This document shows, piece after piece, positions 18,562 to 27,729 of a stretch of 64,000 nucleotides of DNA. The stretch is from Planctomycetaceae bacterium. GTDB taxonomy: Bacteria; Planctomycetota; Planctomycetia; Planctomycetales; Planctomycetaceae. Within the stretch, counting starts at the first letter, position 1; each line of letters begins with the position of its first letter. Position numbers and translations under genes: made by a program. The notes beneath the pieces were generated by a model. That model was given only the letters and a program-made list of their open reading frames with translations, did not search any database and had not been told where the DNA came from. The DNA is taken from NCBI GenBank assembly GCA_015485495.1, contig WFTL01000169.1:1-64000 (forward strand). The letters run 5' to 3'.

Positions 18562-19824
18562 TCAGCCTGCCAGGGGCAGGGACGCCGGGGACACTGCGGG
18601 ATCGTGCGGGTGATGAGATGTCGGCCAGCCGGACCGCAGACGTGCCCCGACATCGGACGCGGCTGTCTGCAGAAAGTGCATCAGTTCGCAGATGCGGTCG
18701 ACGTCCTCTGTTGAAACGGACACGCCGGCAGGAAGCTGCAGCACGCTCTGCAGAATGCGTTCCGTGTGCGGCAGCGGAACCGGCGTGTGACGCTGGTGGT
18801 GACAGTAGGGCGGACTGTGGTGACAGCCTGGCACGAAGTAGCACCGCGCGAAAATTCCTTCAGCCCGCAGCACCAGAAGCAGTTCGTCCCGGGTCAGACC
18901 GAAGGAGTCGGAATCTATCACAGCAGTCAGATACTGCCCGTTGCCGCCGTTGTCCGCATCGGCAGCGACGACCTGAATCCCGGGGCAGCCTTTCAGGCGA
19001 CGGAGGTAGTGCCGGCGAATGCGCCGCTGATGTTCCATCCGATGGGCTGCGGATTCCAGCGAAACCAGCCCGGCGGCGGCCGCCACTTCACTCATCTTGC
19101 CATTGATTCCAGGACCGTCGACCGACGTCAGTCCGGTGATTCCGAAGTTCCGCATCAGCCGCATCTGGTCCGCGAGTTCTGCATTCGGCGTGACGACAGC
19201 GCCCCCTTCGAAACTGTGAACAAATTTCGTGGCGTGAAAACTGAAAACAGAGGCGTCGCCGAATGCGGCCACAGACCGTCCACCAAAGCGGCAGCCGAAG
19301 GCATGGCATGCATCGAACAGCAGCTTCAGTCCGTACTCATCGGCCAGGTTTCGCAGACTGTCCGGACGGCCGGCATTCCCCCACAGATGGACGCCCAGAA
19401 TCGCGGATGTCCGGGGCGTGATGCACAAAGAGACGGATTCGGGATCGAGGGTGTGGGTCCGGGGATCGACATCCGCGAACACGGGTGTCAGGCCGATCCA
19501 GTCCAGAGCGTGGGGCGTGGCGATGAATGTCAGCGACGGAACAATCACCTCACCGGTCAGGCCACAGGCCCGGGCCATGATCTGCAGAGCCATGGTTCCG
19601 CTGCTCACGGCCACGCAGTGGAGTCCGTCGGTGTGTCGACGGATTTCCGTTTCGAATTCGCGGACAACCGGACCGTTGTTCGTCAGCCAGCCGCTTTCGA
19701 GCACCTGGCCGATTCGCTGCAGAATTCGATCGCGGCCGGTCAGATCGGGCTTTCCCACAACCAGCGGCTGCGGATACAGAGGCGATCCTCCGAAAATGGC
19801 GAGTCGTCCGGTGTGAACGGTCAC
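18562..19824 (-). CDS. DegT/DnrJ/EryC1/StrS-family PLP aminotransferase
   Basis: The 420-residue protein starts at a GTG (TVHTGRLAIFGG) with GGAGGT six bases upstream, and overlaps the end of the preceding gene by four bases (GTGA). Family signatures are SGWLTNNGPVVREFE, CVAVSSGTMALQIMARACGL (PLP phosphate site), GLKLLFDACHAFGCRFGG and SVFSFHATKFVHSFEGGAVV, in which the Lys of HATK should bind PLP. DACHA replaces the usual DAAHA. DegT enzymes make amino-sugar nucleotides (keto-sugar to amino-sugar) or act as paralogous dehydratases. It probably supplies an amino sugar for the GT41-led operon. A second DegT gene lies at 61.6 kb. Confidence 0.9.
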   Translation of the reverse strand: MTVHTGRLAIFGGSPLYPQPLVVGKPDLTGRDRILQRIGQVLESGWLTNNGPVVREFETEIRRHTDGLHCVAVSSGTMALQIMARACGLTGEVIVPSLTFIATPHALDWIGLTPVFADVDPRTHTLDPESVSLCITPRTSAILGVHLWGNAGRPDSLRNLADEYGLKLLFDACHAFGCRFGGRSVAAFGDASVFSFHATKFVHSFEGGAVVTPNAELADQMRLMRNFGITGLTSVDGPGINGKMSEVAAAAGLVSLESAAHRMEHQRRIRRHYLRRLKGCPGIQVVAADADNGGNGQYLTAVIDSDSFGLTRDELLLVLRAEGIFARCYFVPGCHHSPPYCHHQRHTPVPLPHTERILQSVLQLPAGVSVSTEDVDRICELMHFLQTAASDVGARLRSGWPTSHHPHDPAVSPASLPLAG

Positions 19825-20381
19825 TGCAGCACCTCCGGCGGTTCCGCCGTGCTGTGCCGGGGACACCATACCTGAACCGGATGCGGTGTGCAGACGGCAT
19901 AAGGAGCCGTCTGCACCGGCTGCTGCGTACTGCGGAACTGAAAATGTTTCATCTGGTGAGGGCGGTAGACGACTTCCTGCCACCCGACCGGCGGATTCCA
20001 CCGGGATGTCATGCCCGCCCAGAGCAGCGTTCCGGTAAGAAATGCGTGGACGTTGCGTCCATTGGGGAGTGGTCCGAGTCCGGCGCAGGCCTGCAGACGC
20101 CCCGGTTCGTCGACGTCGAATGAAACGGCTGTCAGCCCCACGTAGTCCGCCATGCCAATGCAGTCTTCCGCGGCAATGGCGAACACGTGATCGGATTCGT
20201 GACGCAGAAACACCCGCACCCGCCGGCCCCGCCAGGAAGCAACCGTTTCGGGATCACACAGACCGCGGCAGGCAACAGCCGCCGCATAGCGTCGGTTGAG
20301 CGATTCAATGGACCGGGCCATCGTCAGGCGGCGGGCAGGTCGGTCACAGACGGAACCGGAACGGATGGTGGTCGCGGTCAT
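19821..20381 (-). CDS. Unknown 186-residue protein, GT41 operon
   Basis: The ATG at 20381 follows a GGGAG site and lies two bases after the GT41 stop, so the genes are probably translationally coupled; its own stop overlaps the aminotransferase start. The protein is Arg-rich at the N-terminus. Its middle (VRVFLRHESDHVFAIAAEDCIGMADYVGLTA) looks like a compact mixed alpha/beta domain, and its C-terminus (QMKHFQFRSTQQPVQTAP) is beta-like with several Cys. I see no signal peptide, membrane segment or catalytic motif. I do not recognise it. Its place between a glycosyltransferase and an aminotransferase suggests a role in the same pathway. Confidence 0.7.
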   Translation of the reverse strand: MTATTIRSGSVCDRPARRLTMARSIESLNRRYAAAVACRGLCDPETVASWRGRRVRVFLRHESDHVFAIAAEDCIGMADYVGLTAVSFDVDEPGRLQACAGLGPLPNGRNVHAFLTGTLLWAGMTSRWNPPVGWQEVVYRPHQMKHFQFRSTQQPVQTAPYAVCTPHPVQVWCPRHSTAEPPEVLQ

Positions 20382-20383
20382 GA

Positions 20384-22453
20384 TCAGAACTCCCGGTCGG
20401 TGTGAACAGAACACGTTGTTTGTTTCAGAAGCTCCGTGCAGATGTGTTCCAGCGATCGCGTAAAGCGTACGCCGTCACAGACGGTACGCTGCATGGCCGG
20501 CCGAATGGCGTGCCGGAGCGTCTTCAGACGCTCCGGGTCGGCAGCCAGTTCGGTCATCAGCTTCACATATTCGTCCGGTGAGGCGGCCGTCAGTTCCTCC
20601 AGGTCCAGCTCATGCAGAAGCGAAGCCGTCGCGCGCGTCGCGGGAGTGCTGCCGAGAACGGTGGGAATGGGGACCCCCATCCACATCGATTCATAGGCGG
20701 TGGTTCCGCTTCCCCACGGGAAGACGTCCAGCAGAAGATCGATCCGGTCATAAAGACGCAGATGGTCTTCGGGAATGTCTGAACAGAACTCGATCCGGTC
20801 CGCATCCACCCCGACAGCTTCCAGACGGTTCTGCAGTGTCGAGCGGGTGGAATCGTTCGCGAGGACATCGCGAATCACAAGAAGTCGGCTGTCGGGAATC
20901 GATTCCAGAACACGGGCCCACAGTTTCAGGCAGGTGTCCGACAGTTTTTCCAGCCGATGAGTGGATCCCAGAGTGATGTTTCCGTTTCGAAGGGCCGGCG
21001 GATCCGCGATCGGGAGGGCCGAAGGGGCCTCGAAACAGCAGGCACCATGGGGCAGGCAGACGAGCCGTTCGGTGAACAGCGATGCACCACCGTCCGGAAT
21101 GCGGACGGCGTCGCTCAGGAAGGCATCGATCCGCGTCAGACCGGTGGTGCCGGGATATCCCAAAAAGGACATCTGCAGAGGAGCCGGGCGGGCAGCAAAA
21201 ACCGGCAGCCGATTGCCGGCCGTGTGTCCGGCCAGATCGATGAGAACGTCGATCTCATCGCGACGAATGAGGGCGGCCAGTTCGGAATCCGACAGGTGCG
21301 GCGTGACATGCCATCCGGTGCACAGGCCGGCGATTTCCTGGCTGACAGAATCCGGCGTGCAGTTGGCGTAGCAGTAGATATCGAATGAACGGCGGTCGTG
21401 ACTGCGGAGAATCGGCCACACGAAACGCATCGTGGCGTGATTGCGCAGGTCGGGAGACACATAGCCGATTCGGATCCGGTCATGTGTGTAACGCACCGGA
21501 GGCAGAACAGAGATACGCGCCTCGATTTCCCGCCCCCATTCGGCATGCCGTTTGAAAACGTCGTGCGGCGACAAATGAGGAGCCAGACTGGAACAGTACA
21601 GCCGGTTGCTCGAGAAACGACTGCCCGGACCGTCGAGATGACAGGCCAGATCGAACGCCTCCAAAGCCTCTTTCCAGGCATGTCGCATCTGCAGGGCGCG
21701 GCCGAGACCATTGAGTGCCAGGGCAGACTGCGGATCGAGATTCAGCGCCCGCTGGAAGTCGGTGATCGCCTGCATGTGGTCGCCCAGATCCAGGAGCACG
21801 TTGCCCCGGTTGACCCAGATCTGAGGTATGTCGGGACTGATCTTCGCGGCTCGGTCCAGTTCAAGGAGTGCCCGCTCCGGCTGCCGCAGTTCTCTGAGTG
21901 TTCCGCCGAGATTCAGACGCGCCTGGCACGACTGCGGATCCAGTTCCACCGCCGTTTCGAGAGCGGCGGCCGCTTCCTGAAACCGGCTGCATTCGTACAG
22001 AATGGCGCCCAGATTGCAGTGGGCATCGGCACACAAAGGATCATCGTTCAGGATGTCCTGCAGAATGTCGATCGCTTCTTCGTACCGCCCCTGACGGGCC
22101 AGTGCCGTGGCCAGATGCTGCCGGGCCCTTTTGTTTTTTCGTCCGGAAGCCAGAGAGCGACGGGCGGCGGATTCTGCTTCTTCAGGCCGGCCGGCAGACA
22201 GCAGGACCGAGGCGAGATTGGAAAGGTAGTCCGGGTCTTCCGGCTGAAGTTCCAGGGCTTTGAGTATCAGAGTTTCCGCATCGCGGAAGGCGCCCCGCTG
22301 CCACGCAATCAGTCCGGAAAGGTGCCACGCATCAGCGACTGTGGGATCCGTTTTCAGAATCGAGGCATAAACACCGGCGGCTGACGCAAGGTCTCCGGAC
22401 CGGTGGCGGGAGATGGCGGAATGGAGCTGTTGCTGGACTGCGGCCGCGTTCAC
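20384..22453 (-). CDS. TPR-containing GT41 (SPINDLY/O-GlcNAc-transferase-like) glycosyltransferase
   Basis: The 689-residue protein starts at a GTG (NAAAVQQQLHSAI), just after AGGGACG; the longer track start is in shadow sequence. About eight TPR repeats occupy residues 1-275 (for example ADAHCNLGAILYECSRFQEA and PQIWVNRGNVLLDLGDHMQA). The GT41 catalytic part follows: IRIGYVSPDLRNHATMRF (His equivalent to the OGT active-site His), DVLIDLAGHTAGNRLPVFA, PAPLQMSFLGYPGTTGL, THRLEKLSDTCLKLWARVL (Lys as in OGT), and LLLDVFPWGSGTTAYESMWM for the UDP/sugar site. GT41 enzymes transfer GlcNAc (or other sugars in bacteria) to Ser/Thr. It is the first gene of a seven-gene operon. Confidence 0.92.
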   Translation of the reverse strand: MNAAAVQQQLHSAISRHRSGDLASAAGVYASILKTDPTVADAWHLSGLIAWQRGAFRDAETLILKALELQPEDPDYLSNLASVLLSAGRPEEAESAARRSLASGRKNKRARQHLATALARQGRYEEAIDILQDILNDDPLCADAHCNLGAILYECSRFQEAAAALETAVELDPQSCQARLNLGGTLRELRQPERALLELDRAAKISPDIPQIWVNRGNVLLDLGDHMQAITDFQRALNLDPQSALALNGLGRALQMRHAWKEALEAFDLACHLDGPGSRFSSNRLYCSSLAPHLSPHDVFKRHAEWGREIEARISVLPPVRYTHDRIRIGYVSPDLRNHATMRFVWPILRSHDRRSFDIYCYANCTPDSVSQEIAGLCTGWHVTPHLSDSELAALIRRDEIDVLIDLAGHTAGNRLPVFAARPAPLQMSFLGYPGTTGLTRIDAFLSDAVRIPDGGASLFTERLVCLPHGACCFEAPSALPIADPPALRNGNITLGSTHRLEKLSDTCLKLWARVLESIPDSRLLVIRDVLANDSTRSTLQNRLEAVGVDADRIEFCSDIPEDHLRLYDRIDLLLDVFPWGSGTTAYESMWMGVPIPTVLGSTPATRATASLLHELDLEELTAASPDEYVKLMTELAADPERLKTLRHAIRPAMQRTVCDGVRFTRSLEHICTELLKQTTCSVHTDREF

Positions 22454-22828
22454 TGGTCGTCCCTGACAGGCTGCAGGTTCCGGAAAAACCGGCCGCTTCT
22501 GCGTCCGGCGTGGCCTGATGCCTCCCATCCTTCATCGTCGCCGAACGGAAAAGTCGTCCCATGTTTCCTGAAAAGGTGGGGATTTCCCGAAGGAAACGCA
22601 GATCGTGAGTGGCCCTTGAAAACCATTCTGCGGAACTTCGTGCTCGCAGTGGCTGTGCAGGGACAAACAGCAGTCCGCGGACCGCCCCTCGGGCGGCGCC
22701 CGCGCACACAGATGCAGATTCCGCATCTATGCGATCATGAAATCGTTCCGAAGAGTGTCCTTTGTGGAGTGCCTCCGCGGAATGGTCAGACGGGGCCATC
22801 AGGTACCGTCTGTTGAGGACAGGTCGGA
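22454..22828. other. Intergenic region upstream of GT41 operon, 375 bp
   Basis: This lies between the GT41 start and the 3' end of queA; both genes are on the minus strand. It should hold the promoter of the seven-gene operon. I see a perfect six-base-pair hairpin with a three-base loop (CCGCCC-CTC-GGGCGG at 22682-22696) but no T tract. I could not place -35/-10 elements. The ORFs called here are shadow-like. Confidence 0.4.
22682..22696. terminator. Small GC-rich hairpin, possible attenuator or processing site
   Basis: A perfect 6-bp stem, CCGCCC/GGGCGG, with a CTC loop lies in the leader region of the GT41 operon. No run of T follows on either strand, so intrinsic termination is not supported, and GC-rich DNA produces such stems by chance. 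Confidence 0.2.
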
Positions 22829-23890
22829 TCAGATGATGAGCATGGCATCGCCGTAGCTGTAGAAGCGGTACCGTTCTGCGACGGCCACACGGTATGCCTC
22901 CATGATCAGTTCGTAGCCGGCCAGGGCGGCCACGAGGACGATGAGCGTGGAGCCGGGCAGATGGAAGTTGGTCAGAAGTCGATCCGTGATCTGAAAGGAG
23001 AATCCCGGTCGAATGAACAGATCGGTCACGCCGCTGAACGGCTGAAGACATCCATCCCGTGCGGCCGTTTCCAGGGTGCGAACGGTGGTGGTTCCCACAG
23101 CGACGATCTGTGATCCGCTGTCTTTCGTGGCCGTGATGTCGGCTGCCGTCGCCGCATCGACCTGACACCATTCCGCATGCATCACGTGGTCGGACAGCCG
23201 CGCCGCAGTGACCGGTCGAAACGTTCCGACGCCCACATGAAGAGTGACTCGGGACTGCCGGATGTGACGGGCCGAAAGACACTTCAGGAGCTGTTTCGTG
23301 AAGTGCAGGCCGGCCGTCGGTGCGGCGATGGCGCCCGGGCGCGCAGCAAAGATCGTCTGGTAACGCTTCTGATCCTCTTCGTCGGCGACCGCTCGACCGA
23401 TGTACGGCGGCAGAGGCAGAGTACCGAATGTTTCCAGGATCGACACGGCCGGTCCCGGAATGTCCGGTTTCATCAGCCAGCTCCCGTCATCAAGCTGTTC
23501 CTGCAGTGTGAGAATCAGCCGCTCGGAGTTCTCGTGGGGAGGATGAACGGTCAGGGTTTCACCGGGGCGCAGACGTCCACGGGTCTGCCCGGTGACCTGC
23601 CACAGACCGGGTGTCGGCTGATCCAGAAACAGCCCTTCCCAGCGGCCTCCGGTTTCCGTTCGGTAACCGAACAGACGGGCCGGCAGAACGCGCGTATCGT
23701 TGAAAACCAGACGGTCACCGGGCCGCAGAAGATGCGGCAGATCGCGGATGTCGTGATGACGAATGTTTTGCGTTCGACGGTCGACAACCATGAGGCGCGC
23801 CTCGTCCCGCCGGCAGGCCGGACGGGACGCAATCAGTTCGTCGGGCAGATGGTACTGCCAGGCGGCAACATCATCAAAATCGATGGTCAT
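22829..23890 (-). CDS. queA: S-adenosylmethionine:tRNA ribosyltransferase-isomerase
   Basis: This 353-residue protein is the normal length for QueA and has its landmarks: WQYHLPDELIASRPACRRDEARLMV, RLVFNDTRVLPARLFG, GAIAAPTAGLHFT, RVTLHVGVGTFRPV and LLTNFHLPGSTLIVLVAALAG. QueA transfers the ribose of SAM to 7-aminomethyl-7-deazaguanine in tRNA, making epoxyqueuosine in the cytoplasm. The start MTIDFDDVAAWQYHL agrees with the family. It is 97 bp downstream of the glycyl-tRNA synthetase gene, so the two translation genes may share a transcript. No other queuosine genes are in the window. Confidence 0.95.
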   Translation of the reverse strand: MTIDFDDVAAWQYHLPDELIASRPACRRDEARLMVVDRRTQNIRHHDIRDLPHLLRPGDRLVFNDTRVLPARLFGYRTETGGRWEGLFLDQPTPGLWQVTGQTRGRLRPGETLTVHPPHENSERLILTLQEQLDDGSWLMKPDIPGPAVSILETFGTLPLPPYIGRAVADEEDQKRYQTIFAARPGAIAAPTAGLHFTKQLLKCLSARHIRQSRVTLHVGVGTFRPVTAARLSDHVMHAEWCQVDAATAADITATKDSGSQIVAVGTTTVRTLETAARDGCLQPFSGVTDLFIRPGFSFQITDRLLTNFHLPGSTLIVLVAALAGYELIMEAYRVAVAERYRFYSYGDAMLII

Positions 23891-23987
23891 CGTCCGGAAA
23901 TCATGTGCGTCGGCGGTATCACGGGCTGTTGTGCTGTTGTGTTGTACTGGACGCTGTTTCTGAATGCCGGGGGAGGCAGGTGTTCGG

Positions 23988-25691
23988 TCAGTCGCAGCCG
24001 GCCGCCCTCAGGCGGTCCTGAATTTCGTCGACAACGCGACCGGCGGGAATACGCACCTGATCCAGACTGTCACGGTCGCGGAGCGTGACGGTGTCGTCCG
24101 ATGCGGTGTGTCCGTCGACGGTGATGCAGAACGGTGTTCCGATTTCGTCCTGGCGGCGGTAACGCCGCCCGATGGCTCCCTGCTGGTCGTACTGACAGTT
24201 CAGTCCGGCTGCCCTGAGTTCTCCGTAGATGGCGGCGGCTTTTTCGGGCATGCCTTCCTTCTTGATCAGCGGAAACACGGCTGCGGTGATCGGGGCCAGA
24301 CGCGGATGAAGACGCATGACCGTTCGGTGCTGCGGTTTTCCGTGTTCGTCCGGCTGGGTGTCTTCATGATAGGCCTCGCACAGAAAGGCCAGGGTGGCGC
24401 GATCGGCACCGGCCGACGGTTCGATGACGTGCGGAATGAAACGCTCACGGGTCTGATCATCAAAGTAACTCAGGTCTTTCCCGCTTCCGCGATACCGTGG
24501 CTGTCCGTGTTCATCTCGTTCAACTTCCAGATGCCCGTCGGCAGAGCGAACCAGTCTGCCTTCCATATGCGATCTCAGATCGAAGTCTCCGCGATGAGCC
24601 ACCCCTTCCAGTTCGCCGTATTCTCCGTCCTCCAGAAACGGGAAGGCGTATTCGATGTCCGCGGTTCCGACCGAATAATGAGCCAGCTCCGATGCGTCGT
24701 GGTCCCGCAGAATGAGCCGTTCGCTGCTGATGCCGAGATCCTGATACCACTGGTAGCGACGATCCCGCCACCAGGCGTACCAGGCACGCGACTGATCGGG
24801 ATGACAGAAAAACTCGATTTCCATCTGTTCGAATTCGCGGGAACGGAACGTGAAGTTCCGCGGCGTGATTTCGTTGCGAAAGCTTTTTCCGATCTGCGCC
24901 ACACCGAACGGCAGACGAACCCGTGTGCTGTCCGCCACATTGCGAAAATTGACGAAGATCCCCTGAGCCGTTTCCGGGCGCAGGAACGCGGCATCGTCTT
25001 CTGATCCCAGTGCGCCCACGATCGTTTTGAACATGAGGTTGAATTCGCGGGGGGCGGTCAGAGTTCCGGCCCGGGTGGCTCCGGGAGCCACCACCCGGCA
25101 GTAGTCGGATTCCGGGATCTCATCGAGCGTGATGACATCGCTTTTCCAGACAAGCCGGTCCGCGTACTTCTTTTTCAGACCGAATACCCGAAGTGCTTCG
25201 GCCGTCAGGTCGCCCGAAACATCCTCAGCCGTGGACGTCACATAAACCGTTTCGAATTCCGCCTGGTCGCCTGGCCGGACGGCCTGAGCGCCTTCCTGAC
25301 TGAGCTGTCCAGGAACGGTGCCCCCGTCCACGGTCACCTGGCGGCAGCGAACCTGGTCCAGGCGATACCGGGCCCGGGTTTCCCGGCAGTCCACCATCAG
25401 ATCATGGAACAGATCGTAGTGCCCCGAACATTTCCACACCTGCGGGTGCATGATGATGGCGGATTCCAGCCCGACCATCTGAAAGGACGACGGGGCGCCC
25501 CGGGGCACACGGAGTTCGTTGTGGGAACGCACCATATCTGTGTACCACGCATCCCGTACGTTCCGCTTCAGTTCGGTCCCCAGAGGACCGTAATCCCAGA
25601 ATCCGTTCTGTCCGCCGTAGATTTCTGAATTCTGAAAGATGAATCCGCGCCGCCGGCACAGGGCGACAATCTTTTCCATCGAACGGCTCAT
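23988..25691 (-). CDS. glyS: Glycyl-tRNA synthetase, alpha2 (eukaryote/archaeal-like) type
   Basis: This is a 567-residue protein. The chosen ATG (SRSMEKIVALCRRRGFIF) has AGGAAGG upstream, and the 73 extra track codons are dropped. The class II core has IYGGQNGFWDYGPLGTELKRN (motif 1), FRNEITPRNFTFRSREFEQME (motif 2) and the C-terminal anticodon domain with LAPITAAVFPLIKKEG. This is the single-chain homodimeric GlyRS, not the alpha2beta2 form of many bacteria. It charges tRNA-Gly with glycine using ATP. It is divergent from the sarcosine-oxidase-like gene, with a 169-bp gap that must hold both promoters. Confidence 0.95.
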   Translation of the reverse strand: MSRSMEKIVALCRRRGFIFQNSEIYGGQNGFWDYGPLGTELKRNVRDAWYTDMVRSHNELRVPRGAPSSFQMVGLESAIIMHPQVWKCSGHYDLFHDLMVDCRETRARYRLDQVRCRQVTVDGGTVPGQLSQEGAQAVRPGDQAEFETVYVTSTAEDVSGDLTAEALRVFGLKKKYADRLVWKSDVITLDEIPESDYCRVVAPGATRAGTLTAPREFNLMFKTIVGALGSEDDAAFLRPETAQGIFVNFRNVADSTRVRLPFGVAQIGKSFRNEITPRNFTFRSREFEQMEIEFFCHPDQSRAWYAWWRDRRYQWYQDLGISSERLILRDHDASELAHYSVGTADIEYAFPFLEDGEYGELEGVAHRGDFDLRSHMEGRLVRSADGHLEVERDEHGQPRYRGSGKDLSYFDDQTRERFIPHVIEPSAGADRATLAFLCEAYHEDTQPDEHGKPQHRTVMRLHPRLAPITAAVFPLIKKEGMPEKAAAIYGELRAAGLNCQYDQQGAIGRRYRRQDEIGTPFCITVDGHTASDDTVTLRDRDSLDQVRIPAGRVVDEIQDRLRAAGCD

Positions 25692-25860
25692 ACGTGTAAC
25701 CTTCCTGTCTGCCTCGTGAGGCGGTCCGGCCGGAACGGTCGCCAGATTCCGACAGCGGCGACCGGGCCGGGATTGTAGGTGCCCCCCTGGGAATGTCCAA
25801 TGGCCGTGAACCGGTGAACGTCGGTCCACAGAGAGGATCCTGGAGGCAGAAAGACGGCCT

Positions 25861-26997
25861 GTGAAATACGACTGTCTCGTGATCGGAATGGGGGCGATGG
25901 GAGCGGCCACGCTGGATGAGCTGGCTCGCCGGAATGTCCGCGTATGCGGACTGGAACAGTTCGATCGCGGTCACCGACGCGGCAGTTCACATGGCCGCCA
26001 CCGTGTGTTCCGAAAAGCGTACTTCGAACATCCGCACTACGTCCCTTTGCTCTGTGAGGCTGAACGGATCTGGAAACAACTGGAAGCCGAATGCGGGATC
26101 CCTCTGTACGATCGCCGCGGCGTGGTTGTCAGCGGCCCGCCGGATTCCGAACCTGTCACCGGCACGCTGCAGGCGGCGGACGCACACGGCCTGGCCGTGC
26201 ACGTCCTGTCTCCGGCGGCCGCCCGAACCCGCTGGCCGATGCTGATGTTTCCGGATTCCCACCGGGTGGTGGTGGATCCGGACGCCGGCATTCTGGCCGT
26301 GGAAGAATGCGTGAATCAGCTTCTGGTCCGGGCGGAACGCCATGGAGCCCGCCTGTGCTGGAACACACCGGTGGCATCCTGGTCCTTTGAAGGCGATCAG
26401 GCAGTGGTGACAACAGTTTCCGGAGACACGTTCCGGGCTGAACGGGCGGTCATCACCGGCGGGGCCTGGGCGGGGACGTTTCTGGCGGACGAGCTGCCGC
26501 CGCTGACAGTCCGACACAAACTGCAGGTCTGGTACGAAGCGGATGCCGTCTCCCGGAACACTCTGACGGGGCTGCCTGCATTTTTTTTCGAAACAGAACG
26601 GGGCAGTTTCTATGGGATGCCGTCCGGTGCAGGGGAAATCAAGCTGGCCCGGCACAGCGGCGGACCTGTCGTGCAGGACCCCGGCAGCCCGGGAACGGGG
26701 GCAGACGCAGAAGACGGACCGGTCGCCTGCTTTGCCAACCGGTTTCTGAAGGGACTTTCGCCGCGGCCCGTATATCGTGAACCATGTCTGTATACGATGT
26801 CTCCGGACAGCCATTTTCTCATCGATCGGCACAGTCGGTTCGATCATGTGGTTTACGGGGCGGCCTTTTCAGGACACGGATTCAAGTTCGCCGGCGTCAT
26901 CGGACGGATTCTGGCGGATCTGGTTCTGGATGGCCGGACGGACCTGCCGGCCGAATTCCTGTCGGCGGGCCGGTTTCGCGGAAGCGACCCGCCGTGA
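25861..26997 (+). CDS. Monomeric sarcosine oxidase / N-methyltryptophan oxidase-like flavoenzyme
   Basis: This is a 378-residue protein starting at GTG (KYDCLVIGMGAMGAATL), with GGAGG about 14 bases upstream. The Rossmann motif GMGAMGAA is followed by GSSHGRHRVFRKAYFEH, a family signature at the FAD site. REPCLYTMSPDSHFLID keeps the Cys that binds FAD covalently in MSOX/MTOX. The C-terminal SGHGFKFAGVIGRILADLVL also matches. These enzymes oxidise N-methyl amino acids to formaldehyde, an amine product and hydrogen peroxide. Substrate preference cannot be read, and whether it is a true sarcosine oxidase is uncertain. It lies alone on the plus strand, 102 bp before dcd. Confidence 0.88.
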   Translation: MKYDCLVIGMGAMGAATLDELARRNVRVCGLEQFDRGHRRGSSHGRHRVFRKAYFEHPHYVPLLCEAERIWKQLEAECGIPLYDRRGVVVSGPPDSEPVTGTLQAADAHGLAVHVLSPAAARTRWPMLMFPDSHRVVVDPDAGILAVEECVNQLLVRAERHGARLCWNTPVASWSFEGDQAVVTTVSGDTFRAERAVITGGAWAGTFLADELPPLTVRHKLQVWYEADAVSRNTLTGLPAFFFETERGSFYGMPSGAGEIKLARHSGGPVVQDPGSPGTGADAEDGPVACFANRFLKGLSPRPVYREPCLYTMSPDSHFLIDRHSRFDHVVYGAAFSGHGFKFAGVIGRILADLVLDGRTDLPAEFLSAGRFRGSDPP

Positions 26998-27099
26998 GCG
27001 GTTGAACGAGGGAGCGGATCCGCCTACGCTGCAGCTTCCGCGAGGAGGCAGCGGACGCTGCACCGGACACACGGGCACCACTGACACGGCGGCAGGCAC

Positions 27100-27684
27100 A
27101 TGATTCTGAGCGGCAGTGAGATCAAGGCCCAGCTGGGCAGGAATATCCGCATCGATCCGTTCGATGACGAACAGCTCAATCCGAACAGCTACAACCTGAG
27201 ACTGCACGATGAGCTGCTGGTCTATGAAGAAATCGTGCTCGACATGCGCCGTCCCAACCGGTTTCGCCGGCTGACAATTCCCGAAGACGGACTCGTCCTG
27301 CAGCCGAATCAGCTGTATCTGGGACGTACGGTGGAACACACAGAAACGCACAATCTTGTGCCCATGCTGGAAGGCCGATCCTCCATCGGCCGCCTGGGAC
27401 TGTTCGTCCATGTGACAGCCGGTTTCGGCGATGTGGGCTTCTGCGGATACTGGACACTGGAAATGTTTGCCGTGCAGCCGGTGCGCATCTACCCGCGCGT
27501 CCAGGTGGCGCAGATCTTTTATCACACCGTGGAAGGCTGCGTCACGGAATACAGCAGCAGCAAATACCAGAACAACACGGACATTCAGCCGAGTCTGCTG
27601 CATCGTGAACTCGGCATTCGCGACGAACGGCAGATGCGACTGCACTTTGAGGAACTGGCCGCCGTGGCTGAATCGGCCGGGTGA
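27100..27684 (+). CDS. dcd: dCTP deaminase
   Basis: This 194-residue protein is the usual length. Signatures are MILSGSEIKAQLG, LNPNSYNLRLHDEL, PMLEGRSSIGRLGLFVHVTAG (the EGRSS-x(3)-L core) and a C-terminal SSKYQNNTDIQPSLLHRELG. Dcd deaminates dCTP to dUTP for thymidylate synthesis. The middle region (FGDVGFCGYWTLEM) differs from E. coli Dcd and leans toward the archaeal/planctomycete branch, which includes bifunctional dCTP deaminase-dUTPases; the bifunctional form cannot be excluded. It is convergent with clpX, with a hairpin between them. Confidence 0.92.
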   Translation: MILSGSEIKAQLGRNIRIDPFDDEQLNPNSYNLRLHDELLVYEEIVLDMRRPNRFRRLTIPEDGLVLQPNQLYLGRTVEHTETHNLVPMLEGRSSIGRLGLFVHVTAGFGDVGFCGYWTLEMFAVQPVRIYPRVQVAQIFYHTVEGCVTEYSSSKYQNNTDIQPSLLHRELGIRDERQMRLHFEELAAVAESAG

Positions 27685-27729
27685 AGGAATGCATCCGAAG
27701 CAACCCGTGAATTGAAACGGAAAACGGAT

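Noticed and set aside
21398-22384. 328-residue plus-strand ORF opposite the TPR region of the GT41 protein
   Set aside because: The minus strand gives regular TPR repeats; the plus ORF is its reverse-strand shadow.
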